NCBI GenBank assembly: GCA_029204225.1
Contig: CM055099.1
Location: 69,547,349 to 69,611,348 of the forward strand
Reading direction: 5' to 3'
DNA: 64,000 nucleotides
Source of the DNA: Diphasiastrum complanatum
Taxonomy: Eukaryota > Streptophyta > Lycopodiopsida > Lycopodiales > Lycopodiaceae
Under the pieces are notes generated by a model. The model had not been told where the DNA came from. It saw nothing but the letters and a program-made list of their open reading frames with translations, and did not search any database. Position numbers and translations under genes: made by a program. Each line of letters begins with the position of its first letter. The first letter of the stretch is position 1. Shown piece by piece: positions 43,569 through 54,420 of this stretch.

Positions 43569-44880
43569 ATTGACATCAAAGTTTATGTCATCGACATCGA
43601 AGTCACTGACGTCCTGACATCAAACTCCATCAACATCGAAATCTTCGACTTCCACGTCATCGATTTCCTCGACATCGAAGTCTCCGACTTCAACATCTTC
43701 TCAAGGCAAGCTACAAAGTCTTCGACTTCCACGTCATTGACTTCCTCGACATCGACTTCTCCAAAAGTCGATGTAATGTGCCAACTCCCAAAAGTCGATA
43801 TCATCAAATTAGCGGCTCACCAATACATTTGTCACAACTGGATAGAATCTCCAACTGAATCAGATATTGTCCAAGTGCGACTACCAATAGCACATATTGT
43901 CTTAATCATGTTTGTAAATTACTCATTAGTCATTATTTTAATTGGTTACCATGTGTATATATAGAGCGACTTATTGTTGGCTGATTCTGACAAATCCCCA
44001 AGATACTCTACCAGAGCTACCCAAGAGCACCTCTCATCTTAGACCTAGGAGGTTCTAAGAAGACAAGATGAACGAAGATTGAGAGCTGAGTATGAGTGCC
44101 GAGAAGTACTAGTTAAGAATGACAAGTAGAAACTGTGTAAGCCTCATGGTGAATTCCAAAAGATGGAATGACCATGTAAGAACTAGTATTTCTTAGCAAA
44201 TGTAATAAAAGCAAGTAGACCCCTCTTAGAAAAGTAGAGTGAGCTGACTTTTGATGGTGACCTCTAGTGGAGGAGATAATTTCACTTGTAATTTGTGTAA
44301 TGTGAAAATGCCACTAGAATGCACCTAAGGAGCTCTCTTTCTTATTTAAGAGACTCCTCCTTTGTAGAAGAGAGCTTTTTGTGTAATGTATCTACTCCAT
44401 GCTTAAATGAAAATAGCTCATGAGTTTGATGCATCCTTGAGCTCTTTGATCATTCTTGTTTCTTGAGTGATGCATTAATGATCTTGCCCTTTCATCCCTA
44501 TTGTGTGTGGTTGTGGATTAAAGTAGCGTGGATTAGATTTCATGCAAACACTCGTTGGTTACTTTCACTTACAACTTGTTTGCTGCTATTTTACAGAGAA
44601 TTCAAAGGTGGATACATGGAGGAATCCTTTCATTATGATTCTATGTTCTTTCACATGTATCTTGTTAACCATGTAAAATTGATATAAGAAATAGTGAAGC
44701 ATCCTATATGGACATTATTATCTATATCAATTATGTTGTACTTCATATTGTACATATCAGAACACTTGAGAAGAGATCTATTATCATTATGGAGATCATT
44801 CTTAGGTTGGAGCAAAGTAGTGTTATAAAACTAGCAAGTTAAGTTGAAGAGGGAGTGTGAAAATTGTCAACATTTCCTAG
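43569..44880 (+). repeat. LTR-like sequence after Q, with TCGAC-rich repeats
   Basis: 43642-43762 contains two 77-bp-spaced copies of CTTCGACTTCCACGTCAT(C/T)GA-CTTCCTCGACATCGA. A TATA-like TGTATATATAGAG lies at 43952, and a second promoter-like CTTATTTAAGAG at about 44340. The end of this LTR is not definable without a partner; the part beyond 44450 has no recognised content. Confidence 0.4.
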
Positions 44881-45489
44881 CTAGATCAAACCAAAGTGTG
44901 GAATAGAATGAACAAGCGAATCAGACACACGAATAATAGCAGACGAATTTACATTCAAGATCATACAATCATCTAGAATAATAATGTGCATAATAGCTAC
45001 AAAATTATCTATTGATCTTCTTGATTCTTCGATCACTGCATGACAGATCCACGTAGTGCATTGGCGTGAGAGAAATACAGTTCTCTCACGAATTCGAGTC
45101 TCGCTTACTAGCGGACTGCTGGATCTACAGATCCTATGCAAAATTGTCTCACACGCAGGCGGACTTGTATTTCGTATTTTTTGTCTTCTGATTCTTGTCT
45201 TGCTTACTAGCATTAGACTTACTTGCATATGTATCAATCAGAAAGTATATAGTTCACGAACAATTTCGTGTTGCATTCTTGTAACTTACAGATTAGAAAG
45301 ATTAAACATCTACAACTAATTTGCGAATTACAAGAATGGCAAATTAGCCACGATCTAAAACACTTCTGATGATGTCATGATATCAGATCAGATATCTGCA
45401 CCCAATGGTACTTGGCTGATCTTTTTGGCTATTCGTGGGGCATGACTGATTTTGTGTCGTGTCGTGTCGTGTCGTGTCGTGTCGTGTCG
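44881..45489. other. Non-coding stretch with (GTGTC)n microsatellite
   Basis: No gene recognised. At 45454-45489 the pentamer GTGTC/TGTCG is repeated about seven times without interruption, right at the left border of element L. Confidence 0.6.
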
Positions 45490-47063
45490 CCTTTTGTCAA
45501 AGTTTCAAAATTGAAAGCTAGCAAAGCTTTGGCATTAGAAACAAAATGTTTCTTCAGCGCTCTCTCAAAGCATGATAGCTTGAGTGCTGAAGCAAGTCAA
45601 AGGCAACTCCAGAACTCTATTGCTCAGCTGTAGAATTCCTACAGACATGCTTAGAAAGGGCGACCAAATTTATAAGAAATAGGTCGAAGAGGCAATTCTG
45701 TGACGAATAAGTGCTGAAGTGACATTAGGAGCCTATGTATCTCATGGGAGATACAGGATCGACCCAACGGCTTGGAAGGGCATACAAGAAAGAATTATCC
45801 AGACTTCCAGCTGCAATACTTGCAACCCCAAATGGCTGCATACGAGAAATTGAAGGAAGAACTAGAAGAGGCTAAGTTTCAATAAAGCCAAATTCAAAAT
45901 TTTGAAGACGAAGAACCTGTCCAGTGCCAGGACCAGTCTACATAGATGGATGAGCCAGCCAAAGATACGTTAGAGAAGGCCATCCAGACAAATATTGTTT
46001 TAAAACAAATCCAGAAAGATCAGAAGTCCAAACTAACCTTGAGAATGCTGTGAAGCCAAAATCATCCAGTGACAAAGCTGCTGCAAACCAACCAACAACT
46101 CTAGCCATCATTCCGCAATAGGCTAAAGCATCACACAGTGGAGCTGCCAAGAAGAAAAACAAGGTAGTGTATTCACTACTAAGGACGGAATTTCAGACAT
46201 TCCAGCAAGAACTAACCTCTTTTCTACCACCTTTCTATAGTCCAGAACTCCAATGGAGAATGGATTATCTTCTTTTACCAAAACTTTTTGGCTATACTAA
46301 AGAACAATGGGAAAGTTCTTGGACTTTCTCTAATCTAAACAATGGGAAAGTTTGTATATATATATCCTGGAGTATCTAAAAACATTTGAAAACAATATTT
46401 TTTCTGCTCTGGATGAGTATCAAAATAAGCTAGACTCAATTAACATTTTTGATGTTAAAGAAGTTGTTCCTAGCCCTAATCCAATCCCTTCCAGATTCTC
46501 CAGTCAGATATTATTCCTTGATCTGTGGGAATTTACACGGATTGGGAAGCTAACTATTCTTGTTATTTGGAGGACGTTAGTGTAAATAATATACTTCGCT
46601 CCACTAATCCAATAACCAGACCATACCATACTTACAATAAGTAAATATTGGTTCTCTCATTTCCTATGCACTTCTATCCATTCAACAATTGTACATTAAA
46701 GAGAAATTCCCATAATATACATATGCAGCCCTCTCACTAACTGTCCTTTTTGTTGAGATGTCTGAAATCTTGTCTAAGGATAGTTGGTACACTCATCTTG
46801 TAAATAATACATTGATTGACAACCCTCTGGCATCATTGGGCAATCGAGAAATGGGAGGTTATCCAAATCTATCTTTCCAGAAAGATTACAATAAGAAGAA
46901 TAACTATTTCCTTGCTGAAAAAGAGATGACCCTAGAACAAGTTAATGAAGAAAATGAAGCCCGAGCAAAAGCTATTTTCCATAGAAAGCCAGCCATCAGG
47001 AAGCGACAGAGGCGAATGTGAGAACGTTGTTTGCGAGCCGTTGCACAACTGAGGAAGGGGATA
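45490..47063 (+). pseudogene. ORF3 C-terminal half of gypsy L
   Basis: Aligns with B from about 25215 on: AYVSHG, then MYSLLRTEFQTFQQELTSFL and LQWRMDYLLLPKLFGYTKEQ, LYGFL-like losses, and EILSKDSWYTH. It keeps the end that B lost: LASLGNREMGGYPNLSFQKD, EKEMTLEQVNEENEARAKAI and the basic tail RKPAIRKRQRRM, stop at 47019. Purine-rich GAGGAAGGGGATA (47051-47063) precedes the LTR. There is an internal deletion after SSWTFSNLNN (B continues NTLWSRLTVHQKG) and several frameshifts. L is truncated upstream; its gag and pol are absent. Confidence 0.82.
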
Positions 47064-48021
47064 TGTGGAGCCTCATGATCCCACATTATCCAAAGTTATT
47101 GTTATATATTGTAAAAAATTTCAGTTTTTATACATGTAAATATGCTATAGTGCCTAAATTCAGGTAAAGGCCTATCTTGCATCTTGTAAACTCACTTTTA
47201 AGTTGGAACTCAAGACGTTTTGTGTGACGTTCTATAGAGACGCATTAGCAGATCCCAACCGACATCTTAATGCTTGGTAAACGACATTCGGGCCAGTGTT
47301 CATTCAAAGCTTATTCTTTCCCTCTGCCATTTCTTATAGCATTACTTCTTATCAATTGAGCAAATACACTTTGAATGATCTGTAACTGTTTGTGATACAT
47401 GTCTGTCTACGTCACACATACTTTTTATTTCTTATTGAATTTCAGATTACTCTAACTTGGATTTTTAGGCATCACCAAAAAGCGACAATTCTAACTAATG
47501 TGTAGAGGGAATTAGCTGAAGCTGTTAAGTATAACCATACACAGAACTTCTTTCAATTTTGAATGAGCTATGTGTTCAGATAACGAACTTGTTTGATGCT
47601 CTATTTTGTTTACTTTCTACGATACAGAACTAAGTCTCTGTGTTCAATTAAGAGGAATCATTAGCCAATTCGATTATGTTTGATGAATCTATTTGCTAGT
47701 TACTGTCTGGTCTGATTGCTTACTGTTATCCTAAGAGCTTGGAAGATAAAGTAACCTTTATAATTACAGACCTTGATCAAATTGTTTCACCATTGGTGTT
47801 TCTGGATGCCAATTTACCCAAATATCTTTGGATAACACAACTAACCGGTGATACTGTCTGCCGATACTCTTGGATGTCTGTTGACAACCAACTTTTAATC
47901 CAAGAACAATAAAATGAGTTAAAAACATCTAAATTCACAACATAAAGCAGTCTATTTGGGGAACGACAATCTTTTATGCTACATATCCTTACATTTAAGA
48001 TAAGTATAACACGCCACAACA
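47064..48021 (+). repeat. 3' LTR of L
   Basis: 958 bp from TGTGGAGCCTCATGATCCC to ACACGCCACAACA; B-family LTR. It is followed directly by copia M gag at 48022, so L was inserted in M. Its left end is gone, so no target duplication can be checked. Confidence 0.88.
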
Positions 48022-48520
48022 AGATCAAGTGAGGTATGACAAGAGAGGTAAGAAAGCTTCACACATGATTATGATGAATATTACCAATGAGCTACTCAAG
48101 GAGATTGGTAAGTGCAATTCATCTCGAGAGGCTTGGGAAGCTTTGAAGAAACTTTATGAATCCAAGTCTACTTCTAGAGTATTGACTCTAAGAAAAAAAA
48201 ATCTTTCAAAGCATACAAAAAGAAGAAGAGAGTCCTAATACTTTTTTTTTGAGAGTGAATACTTTAAGTGATGAGTTAGCTTGCATTGATGAGAGCATTA
48301 AGAAAAAAAGAAGAGAGTCCTAGTACTTTTTTTTGAGAGTGAATACTTTAAGTGATGAGTTAGCTTGCATTGATGAGAGCATTAAGGAAGAAGAGCTTGT
48401 TCAAGTTATTCCTAATGATTTGTTGGATGCTCATGCTAAGATTGTACAAAGTATTACTATTCAAAAAACTTTGCCAAGTTTGGTAGATCTTCAAGAGGTC
48501 TTGATCAATGAGGAATATAG
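48022..48520 (+). pseudogene. Gag core fragment of M
   Basis: SHMIMMNITNELLKEIGKCN, SSREAWEALKKLYESKSTSR and VLTLRKKNL parallel D's NVSNEILREIGDCNSAKQTW. Then, repeated because of an 85-bp tandem duplication, NTLSDELACIDESIKEEELV and LQEVLINEEYS. UBN2-type Gag. The duplication (48217-48301 and 48302-48386) and a poly-T stretch shift the frame. N interrupts at 48520. Confidence 0.8.
48217..48386 (+). repeat. 85-bp tandem duplication in M gag
   Basis: Both copies read AGAAGAGAGTCCTA(A/G)TACTTTTTTTT, then GAGAGTGAATACTTTAAGTG and on to GAGAGCATTAAG. They are nearly identical, so the duplication looks recent compared with the decay of the gag. Confidence 0.85.
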
Positions 48521-49539
48521 TGTGGTAGCCTAGTTGTCATAGATTTCCACAAAATCAGTGAATTAAGCAGTATAAAAGGTTTGATCATTTCCCAAGAGAG
48601 AGAAGAATCTCATCTTTTGTATGATAAGTATATGTAAGAAGGTAAATGGAACGTGATGTGTAATATTCACAATGAATACTATAGCGAGATAATTGGTTAT
48701 CCAAAGATATTGAGTGAATTGGCATCCAGTAACACCAACGATGAAACAATTTGGTCAAGGTTTGTGATTATAAAGGTTATTTTATCTTCTAGGCTCTTAG
48801 GATAACAGTAAGCAATCAGATTAGACAACAACTTAGCAAATAGAATCATCAAACGGAATCAAATTGGCTAATAATTTCTCTTAATCGAACACAGAGAATT
48901 AGTTCTTATCACAAGAAGCAAACAGAACAGAGCATCAGACAAGTTTGTTATCTGAACACTTAGCTCATTCAGAATTGAAAGACTTTTGCTTATAGTTATG
49001 CTTAACAACTTCAGCTAATTCCCTACACACATTAATTAGAATTGTCGCTCTCTAGTGACGCCTAAAACTCCGAGTTAGAGTAACTGAAATTCAGTAAAAG
49101 ATGAAAGGTGTATGGCGCAGACAGTCAAGTATCACAAGCAGTTACAGATCATCCAGAGTGTATTCACTCAATTGATAAGAAGTAATGTTGTAAGAGATGG
49201 CAGAGAGAAAGAATGCTCAAGCTTATAGAAACTGACTCTCTTCTCTCTATTGATACTCAAATATGTGCTACAATGACACGGAGTGTCGACCTTATAGGAA
49301 CGAACACTGACCTGAACGTCGTTCACCAACTATTAAGATGTCGGTTGGGATCCGCTAATGTGTCTCTATAGAACGTCACACAAAAACGTCGTGAGTTCTA
49401 ACTTAAATATGAATTTACAAGATGCAAATAGGCTTTTACATAAATTTAGGCACTATAGCATATTTACATGTATAAAAATTGAAAATTTTTACAATATAAA
49501 ACAATAACTTTGGATAATGGTGGATCATGAGGCTCCACA
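48521..49539 (-). repeat. 3' LTR of gypsy N
   Basis: 1,019 bp of the B-family LTR in reverse: plus-strand left end TGTGGTAGCCTAGTTGTC, right end ATGAGGCTCCACA. It is flanked on the right by the complement of polypurine tract GAGGAAGGGGATA. Roughly 90% identical by eye to LTR L over the compared outer 250 bases. Confidence 0.88.
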
Positions 49540-50110
49540 TATCCCCTTCCTCAGCTGTGCAGTGGCTCGCAAACAAATTGCTCACATTAATCTTTGTCGC
49601 TTCCTGCTGGCTGGCTTCTTGTGAAAAATGGCTTTTGCTTGGGCTTCATTTTCTTCATTAACTTGTTCTCATCCCTTTTGTAGAAAGGAAATAGTTATTC
49701 CTTTGCATGTAATCTTCTTGGAAAGATAAATTTGGATAACCTCCCATTCCACAATTGCCCAATGGTGCAAGAGGGTTGTCGGTCAATGTATTATTTACAA
49801 GATGAGTATACCAACTATCCTCGGACAAGATTTCAGACATCTCAGCAGGAGAACCGATATTTACATGACTGTAAGTATAGTATAGTCTGGTTATTGGATT
49901 GGTGGAGCGAAGCATATTGTTTGCTTTTACTTCCTACAAATAACGAAAATAGTTAGCTTCCCAACTTTGTGTAGATTTCCCACAGATCAAGAAAAAGTAA
50001 TCCATTGGAGAATCTGGAAGATATGGGATTAGGGCTAGGAACAACATGTTGAACATCAAAAATGTTGATTGATTCTTATTTATTTTCATACTCATCTAGA
50101 GTAGGAAAAA
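49540..50110 (-). pseudogene. ORF3 tail of gypsy N
   Basis: On the minus strand: ESINIFDV, DLWEIYT, LRSTNPITRLYYTYSHVNIG, MSEILSEDSWYTHLVNNTLT, LGNCGMGGYPNLSFQEDYMQ, and the basic tail KPASRKRQRLM. This is the C-terminal part of ORF3, as in B and L. A deletion removes the segment between VNIG and SPAEMSE that B and L still have. Truncated at about 50110; no pol remains. Confidence 0.8.
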
Positions 50111-51820
50111 TATTGTTTTATTGTCTAGACACTGCAAAGAAGAGGGATTGCTACACCTCTATACAAGAATCAAAGAACACAAAGGTTTTGAACTTGTAGA
50201 TCAAAAGAAAAAACAGAAAATGTACATTAAAGCACCAACAGAGCAACACATGCTTCTGTTCTACATTGTGTTTGAATGGATGCTAATGAGAAAGCCTGAC
50301 AAGTTATAGCCAGAGAGAAAATGTGCTAGAGGCTGTGGGCTCTGCAACTGCTTCAAGAGACAAGCAAATGAGGTTTTGACATGTGTAACAGGGCTTCCAT
50401 GGGCCAATGGAATGTTGCCAAATAGATTTGTCAGTTAGAAACAAAGTTTTGATGGAGATATCTACAAAGTGCCTTTAGAGATGGTGCCAAATGTCTGTAG
50501 ACAGCAGTAGAAGTGTGCAAGAGGGTGCCATACTCACATAGAAACAAACACTTGAAGAATGCTACCATATCTACCAAATCTATCTGTAGAAAATGCTCTT
50601 AGCTGCCTTGGAAAACACTTGTAGAGGGCCGCTGACAGCCGCTGAAAGTAATGGGAACTGCCATGTAGAAATCGATGGTGGGTTGTAGGCCGTTGGTGGA
50701 AGAGGTGCATGAAGAGAATATCCATATGGATAAGCATTAGAGGAGTTCTAAATCCAATAAAGACCCTTTGTAAAGATTCTTTTGGTGGACCAATCAAAAC
50801 ACTCAAATTTGGAATCTACGTAGTGTAAACTTTTGAGTCCACATTTTGATTCCACACTAAAATTGGCATAACGTTTTAGTGGTAAGTCCGAATTTAGCGG
50901 AGTTTGGTGTATTGGAAAGCACTTAACAAGCACTTTCCAATGATATGTTAGATGATATACTTCTAGGCTACGATTAAAAAGTTATGGCAAGTCAAAGTTA
51001 TTAGTGTTATAATATTTTGATGATATAAACTACATCTTGCACGAAATCTTAAAGGGTCTTTTTGGAGCCCAAAAATCCTCTAATGCAGTGCACTGGAAAG
51101 CATCTTACATGGCTGCCACTAACTTTTCCATGTGTAGAAGAACACATAGACTGCCTCATAACTGCTTGTAGACAGCCAGTGGTGTGCTCTAAAAAATAAA
51201 GAACGATGGTTGTCAAGAAATCTGATAGATGGCCGATGAGGACCTGCTCCTCTAATGTGGCTCGAATCAGCCCTTATTGCTTAGAAAAAGAACGCTGTGT
51301 AGAAGAATGGACATTAGAAAATTGTTCGTTGCCCCAGAAATCACGTTGCCACAAAGTGCATTGGATACCTTCGAAGAGAGAGGCTTTTGGTAAGAGAAAA
51401 AATTGCCATGATGCCCTATCTCAGCCATGTTGCCTTTCAAAAGCAAAGTAATACCTTTAGATATCTGATTTTTGTCCGTACTTAAATTGGCTGGCCTTGA
51501 TATACAATAGATGACCTTCATAACAACAATTAGGACTTGCAAGAATTTGAGGCCCATGGGAAGTTTTTTGTGAGTAAAGGCTTGAGGGCAATGACTCTTA
51601 GCCCTTGTGAACCAAACTCCTTGTAGATTGAAGTCACAATACATGTGTATGTTGAGGCTTACGTTCAGCAAGGCTAAAGATTATCTTTAGCAAGAATGTG
51701 CCTCAATGAAAAGTTGTATAAAGATGGCCTTTCAGCAAACATCACTTGGTAAAAAAATATGAGCATGGACTAGTCATTGTGATAGGTTTTGAGGTACAGA
51801 GTCTTGGTTACAACTTAAGA
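50111..51820. other. Unidentified block with MITE copy 3
   Basis: Between N and the continuation of M. Frames of 60-134 codons occur on both strands (for example 50121-50309 plus, 51267-51671 minus), but none resembles a known domain. Apart from the MITE I see nothing that explains it. It may be the body of another decayed element. Confidence 0.35.
50735..51085 (+). mobile_element. MITE-like element, copy 3
   Basis: 351 bp, CATTAGAGGAGTTC...AATCCTCTAATG. Ends extend to ~40 bp of imperfect terminal inverted repeat (AAGACCCTTT/AAAGGGTCTT inside). Same orientation as copy 2 and highly similar, with a ~25-bp deletion near the left end. Confidence 0.72.
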
Positions 51821-53156
51821 ATGTGTTATGCATTGCGGTAAAGGAAAACAAGGTCAAGATTTTAGCAGTAAAAAGCCAAAAATATTTAATAAATGTCAAA
51901 ACCATGCCACCACATATAGGCTTCAAGCAAGAGGTGGATCTACATCGACATCTCAAGATGGTGAAGAGGCTATGTTCATCAAGGGAAAGGGCAAGTGGTC
52001 TAAAGGACAAGGTCACGGTGAGTTCTTCTCTTGGTAAGAAGAAATATAGGTCAAAGTTGAAATGCTTCTATTAATGTGGCATCAAAGGTCATTTTGCAAG
52101 TGATTGCTACAAAAAGATGAGAGATCAAGGAGACAAGCAAGGTAATCTAACTCTTGATGAGGATGGTGTTGATGATCATCATACAAATGATGATGCTTTT
52201 GTGATGGTTTTAGTTCTATTGTTGGAGATATTGATCCATGGTGGATTGATAATGGAACAAGCTCACACATGACTTTTCACAAAGAGTACTTCACTTCTTT
52301 CTTGGCATATGGAGATGACAAGAGGGTGATCTACACGGCCAATGAAGGTGAGTGTGCAATCAAAGGGATTGGCACAATTCCTATTTCTCTCTCTACAAAT
52401 AGGAATGTTCATTTGAAGGATGTTTTGTTTATTCCATCTATTACTAAGAACCTTCTAAGTGTGAGTCACATGCTAAGTAATGGTCTTAAGGTTGAGTTTG
52501 ATGGAGATGCTTGTATGATCAAAAGGAATGATGTCTTGATTGCAAAAGGTAAAAAGAAAGGGAAGTTATTCAAACTAGATGCTTGTGTTATTGCTAACCA
52601 AGTTGGATGTGTTGCAAGAGAGCAAATACCTATTCAAGAGGTTTGGCATAAAAGGATGGGACATCTCAACTACAAGTCATTAGAGGTAATGGCTAGAAAG
52701 CAAGTTGTGATTGGTCTTCCAAGTTTTTTCAAAAGCATCAATTATGTTTGTGAGTCTTGTGCTTTGTCAAAGTCACATACACTACCTTATACTCTACATC
52801 TAGAGCTACAAGGCCTTTTCAAGTTGTACATTCAAATATTCATGGAATTACTACAATTAGCAATAGTGGAGCTAAGATGTATGTAACTTTCATTGATGAT
52901 GTTAGTAGATTTTGTTGGATCTATCTACTAAAGAGTAAAGATGAAGTGTATGATGTCTTTGTCAAGTTCAAGAATGCAAGGGAGAACCAATTTTCCACAA
53001 AGATCAAGTGCTTGAGGAGTGAAATGGTGGAGAGTACATATCTACCAATTTCAAGGCCTTTTGTGATGAGCATGGGATCAAGAGAGAGTACACAACTCCA
53101 AGGACACCACAACAAAATGGAGTGGCCGAGAGGAGGAATAGAACTTTATGTGAAAG
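51821..53156 (+). pseudogene. M gag end, protease and integrase start
   Basis: GKGKQGQDFSSKKPKIFNKC, then, after frame changes, the knuckle CFYCGIKGHFASDC (TAA in place of the second Tyr/Cys area in one frame). Then protease WWIDNGTSSHMTFHKEYF (DSG changed to DNG) and pre-integrase VWHKRMGHLNYKSLEVMARK with YVCESCALSKSH. Integrase follows as FQVVHSNIHGITTISNSGAK, TFIDDVSRFCWIYLLKSKDE and FSTKIKCLRS, with frameshifts around the second Asp, ending at RRNRTLCES where P enters. The first catalytic Asp is Asn (HSN). Non-functional. Confidence 0.85.
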
Positions 53157-54420
53157 TGTCGTGCTATACCAGCAAGGTTAATATAGATTTTGTAGTGAAA
53201 AGTATCATTCCCATAGAGGACAATGTTAGAAAGTTATGTTTTTGGTGTAATTATGACAGGTGGTTTCGAATGTTATTCTGGTTGTCGACAGATATTAAAA
53301 AGTAACCAGTATTACTTATATTTGGAATGGGTAATGTTAATGGATTCGGAACAACAATCTGGCCTCTATCGAATTGAAGAAAGCGCATTTTACAAATGAA
53401 ATGTTATTAGAGTAGTACAACAGACTACACTCTGGCTGACTAAGGTGTCAACAGAGAATCAAGAATTGTTCGATGTATTCGCGACTGTGCAGACAATTAA
53501 TTAATCGAGTTCGCGAACTATTCGTTCCTAGACAATAGTCCTCAACAACTAAAGCCCAACTCAATGGTTAAAGAGCACGAATGGTTTTAGAGAACGTTAG
53601 AAACTCATGTCAATGTCAATCAAAAAAATAGATCAGAGACTCAATTCTTCAGACAGGACTGTCATCTCATTTGTATACATACAACTTAATTCAATGATTG
53701 TGCTAGACTGCACAAAGATAGTCATTATTCGAGTGTCAAAAAAAAAGTACTCGTGACAGACGAATAAGATGATTTTAAAACAGTTCTTTAGAGCATGCTT
53801 TACGGAAACACAACAAACGACTGTAATGCACTAGAGCGTCTGTCTGATCAGAGAGTAATTCATGAAATGCATTAGAGATTGTTAGCAGACTCAAGATCAC
53901 TCACACTCAACAGTGCGGAGAACAGAAATAAGGGAGAATAACTCACAGAACTTTATTCAGTTCTTCAATCTCTTACATAAGCATAAACTCTTCTCTCTCG
54001 ATGATCGAGACTGAAGTGTGAGATCAATATATGTTCTACGGGACGAACAAACACACCTCTTAAACAATAGGTGTGTCGCTCCCGCAAAAGGGTCTAGTTA
54101 AGAATTAAACTAAAAATATGTTCAACTATACCATAAGAGGTATACTTAACTATGAGTTAAAGTTACTCTAGTTTAACATGTCTTTTCATAACTAGTCATT
54201 TTGTATGGACGACCTAGTTAAGAGTTACCATCCAAGGCAATGTCTTTTCCTATTAAAGGTCTAGTCTTTAATTTATAAGACAAGTACCTAGGAGATATAT
54301 TCTTGAAAAATGACTTAGGCCTCTTCATGAATTATACTTAACCAGCTCATATCTTCATTTTCGAGTATATCATGCCATTTTATGTTGATATTCAATTTTT
54401 GACATTTGCGTGGCATCACA
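53157..54420 (-). repeat. 3' LTR of P
   Basis: 1,264 bp. Plus-strand left end TGTCGTGCTATACCAGC, right end CGTGGCATCACA. It is preceded (minus strand) by polypurine tract GAGGAAAGGGATA, the same tract as in L and N. Ends with the family-typical CTCTATGGGAATGATAC just before the terminus. Confidence 0.78.

Noticed and set aside
43542-43964. 140-codon plus frame rich in Asp/Ile/Ser/Thr
   Set aside because: It runs through the TCGAC-rich tandem repeat in LTR-like sequence right after copia RNase H; no domain, best seen as a repeat artefact.
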